NCBI GenBank assembly: GCA_025997655.1
Contig: BNUW01000123.1
Coordinates: forward strand, 1-7,468
Direction: 5' to 3'
Source: Spirochaetia bacterium
GTDB taxonomy: Bacteria; Spirochaetota; Spirochaetia; Treponematales; Breznakiellaceae
DNA length: 7,468 bases
The stretch's first letter is position 1, and the number at the start of each line of letters is the position of its first letter. The position numbers and the translations under genes were made by a program. The notes below the pieces were generated by a model. It was not told the origin of the DNA. It was given only the letters and a program-made list of their open reading frames with translations, and ran no database searches. Below, one piece after another: positions 6,233 through 7,468 of the stretch.

Positions 6233-7309
6233 ATGAGTAACTATCCTAAGACAATGAAGGCCTTGGTTGCCTACAGCCAAACTGATTATCGTTTGGAAAC
6301 GGCCTATCCGACCCCGGAATGTGGTCCCGATGATATCATCCTTAAGGTTGAGGGCTGCGGCATCTGCGCCGGCGACTTAAAATGCCAGCACGGGGCGCCA
6401 ATGTTCTGGGGGGATGCTATCCAACCGGGATATGTTGAACCTCCCTTTATCCCCGGCCATGAATTCCTCGGAAATGTCGTGGAGATAGGTAAAAACGTAA
6501 AGGGCTATGCCATTGGCGACCGGCTTACTGCGGATCAGATTATCCCCTGCGGCGAATGTAAATTCTGCAAGAGCGGGCAGTACTGGATGTGTCAGCCCCA
6601 TGATATTTTTGGTTTCAAGAATACGGTTAACGGCGGCATGGCGGAATATGTGCGCTATCCAAAAAACACAGTGATGCACAAAGTCCCCAAGGCTTTGCCC
6701 CTTGATAAAGCCCTGCTTATTGAGCCCTACGGCTGTTCCAAACACGCGGTTGACCGGGCCAATATCCAGTGCACCGATGTGGTGGTCATTTCCGGCGCCG
6801 GTACCCTGGGGCTGGGCATGGTTACCTACGCGGCCCTGAAGAACCCCAGGGCCCTGATCTCCCTGGATATGGCGGATGACCGGCTTGCAAAGGCCAAAGC
6901 TTTCGGGGCCACCCACACCTTCAATCCCTCCAAGGTGGATGTGGCTAAGGAGATCAATACATTGACCGATGGTTACGGCTGCGATATTTACATTGAAGCT
7001 ACCGGCCATCCCTCCAGCGTTATCCAGGGGCTCGGCTTAATCAGGAAGCTCGGTACCTTTGTTGAGTTCAGCGTCTTTGGCGATTCCACCACGGTGGACT
7101 GGTCAATCATCGGGGACCGGAAGGAACTGGACGTTCTTGGCGCCCACCTCTCCCCCTACTGTTTCCCCTTTGTCATTGAGGGCATCACCAAGGGAACCCT
7201 GAAAACCGATGGTATGATAAAGACCACTTTCAAACTGGAGGAATGGGAAAAGGGTTTTGAATACGCTACGGGCAAACACGGAGACCTTAAAGTAGCGCTT
7301 ATACCGTAA
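6233..7309 (+). CDS. eltD: Zinc-dependent medium-chain alcohol dehydrogenase, EltD-like (predicted erythritol/L-threitol or related polyol dehydrogenase)
   Basis: This 358-residue cytoplasmic enzyme should oxidise a secondary hydroxyl of an imported polyol with NAD+, giving a ketose. GGGGAG (6221-6226) lies 6 bases before the ATG. Catalytic zinc ligands are Cys45 (GICAGD), His76-Glu77 (PGHEF) and Glu164 (IEPYGC); structural zinc Cys are 106, 109, 112 and 120. The Rossmann motif is GAGTLG (188-193), and Asp212 at the end of the second strand favours NAD+ over NADP+. Three regions recall the mycobacterial erythritol/L-threitol dehydrogenase as I remember it: DLKCxHGAxxFWGD (48-61), GQYxMCQPHD (115-124) and TVDWSII followed by KELDVLGAHL and PYC (287-310). 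The symbol is therefore given for family likeness; xylitol, L-arabinitol or another polyol could be the true substrate. It closes the operon, 14 bases after ATPase 2. Confidence 0.85.
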   Translation: MSNYPKTMKALVAYSQTDYRLETAYPTPECGPDDIILKVEGCGICAGDLKCQHGAPMFWGDAIQPGYVEPPFIPGHEFLGNVVEIGKNVKGYAIGDRLTADQIIPCGECKFCKSGQYWMCQPHDIFGFKNTVNGGMAEYVRYPKNTVMHKVPKALPLDKALLIEPYGCSKHAVDRANIQCTDVVVISGAGTLGLGMVTYAALKNPRALISLDMADDRLAKAKAFGATHTFNPSKVDVAKEINTLTDGYGCDIYIEATGHPSSVIQGLGLIRKLGTFVEFSVFGDSTTVDWSIIGDRKELDVLGAHLSPYCFPFVIEGITKGTLKTDGMIKTTFKLEEWEKGFEYATGKHGDLKVALIP

Positions 7310-7468
7310 CTATAGTGCAAGGTCTCGCAGATTAGGGATGGATGCACGACAAACGCATGAAAAAAATTATTCACTGATTAAGATAGAATTTCTAAGGATT
7401 AACCACAGACCACACTGACGTCACGGACTCCTGCTTTCTTATCTTTTCCTTAGTCCGTGAAGGTCTGT
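7310..7468. other. Non-coding region after the operon
   Basis: No open reading frame here looks like a gene. A weak GTGCA/TGCAC pair (7315-7319 and 7343-7347) is too short and widely spaced for a terminator, and the A run at 7359-7366 follows no GC stem. The only strong structure is the palindromic element in the last 68 bases, which could also end the transcript. Confidence 0.6.
7401..7468. repeat. Palindromic intergenic element, cut by the right window edge
   Basis: TCACGGACT (7421-7429) pairs exactly with AGTCCGTGA (7452-7460), and ACAGACC (7405-7411) pairs with GGTCTGT (7462-7468). Left-arm bases 7412-7420 form a bulge against a single unpaired A7461. The left arm carries AACC just outside (7401-7404), so the right arm probably continues with GGTT beyond the edge. 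The 22-base loop (7430-7451) is almost all pyrimidine (20 of 22). The 8-base palindrome TGACGTCA (7416-7423) lies in the left arm. The shape fits a repeated palindromic (REP- or MITE-like) element or a bidirectional terminator; copy number cannot be judged from one window. Confidence 0.6.

Noticed and set aside
6377..7009. Minus-strand open frame of 210 codons opposite the dehydrogenase
   Set aside because: It is wholly antisense to a gene with complete zinc and Rossmann motifs, with no ribosome site or domain supporting it.
7315..7347. GTGCA/TGCAC pair as an operon terminator
   Set aside because: The stem is only 5 bp, the loop is 23 bases, and no T tract follows.
7401..7468. Possible CRISPR repeat at the window end
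   Set aside because: Only one palindromic unit is seen, with no regularly spaced identical repeats or spacers.

Overview
The window holds one compact, single-strand sugar or polyol uptake operon of about 6.7 kb, preceded by the 3' end of a sensor-kinase gene. All recognisable genes lie on the + strand. The coding DNA is moderately GC-rich and the gaps are AT-rich. The binding protein begins with a short hydrophobic signal ending in VFA followed by GGG and a Gly/Ser/Ala linker, a style common in treponemes and related spirochetes. A Treponema-like spirochete is my best guess, but it is an inference from style and not from a marker gene.

Layout. 1-453: C-terminal ATPase part of a YesM/LytS-type sensor histidine kinase, cut by the left edge. 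454-641: AT-rich regulatory gap with a perfect 8-bp inverted repeat, a sigma70-like promoter and a small leader hairpin. 642-2036: secreted extracellular solute-binding protein (family 1). 2037-2125: gap with a 17-bp stem-loop. 2126-3055 and 3068-3934: two CUT1-type permeases (MalF/UgpA-like and MalG/UgpE-like). 3956-5086 and 5097-6218: two different MalK/UgpC-like ATPases, the second starting with UUG. 6233-7309: zinc-dependent medium-chain alcohol dehydrogenase closely resembling erythritol/L-threitol dehydrogenase (EltD). 7310-7468: non-coding, ending in a palindromic element that runs off the right edge.

How the genes fit together. From the binding protein onward, apart from the 89-base gap holding the hairpin, spacings are only 10-21 bases and every gene has a good Shine-Dalgarno sequence. 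This is probably one transcription unit: the binding protein captures a polyol in the periplasm, the permease pair driven by an ATPase heterodimer imports it, and the dehydrogenase oxidises it to a ketose. The kinase next door is a candidate sensor, although its response regulator is not in view. No sugar kinase or later catabolic enzyme is visible.

Most noteworthy points: both ATPases carry Glu in place of the Q-loop Gln; the first ATPase also has altered Walker A and signature motifs while the second is canonical; a two-ATPase CUT1 importer is linked to an EltD-like dehydrogenase; a strong hairpin separates the binding-protein gene from the membrane genes; and a palindromic intergenic element lies at the right edge.
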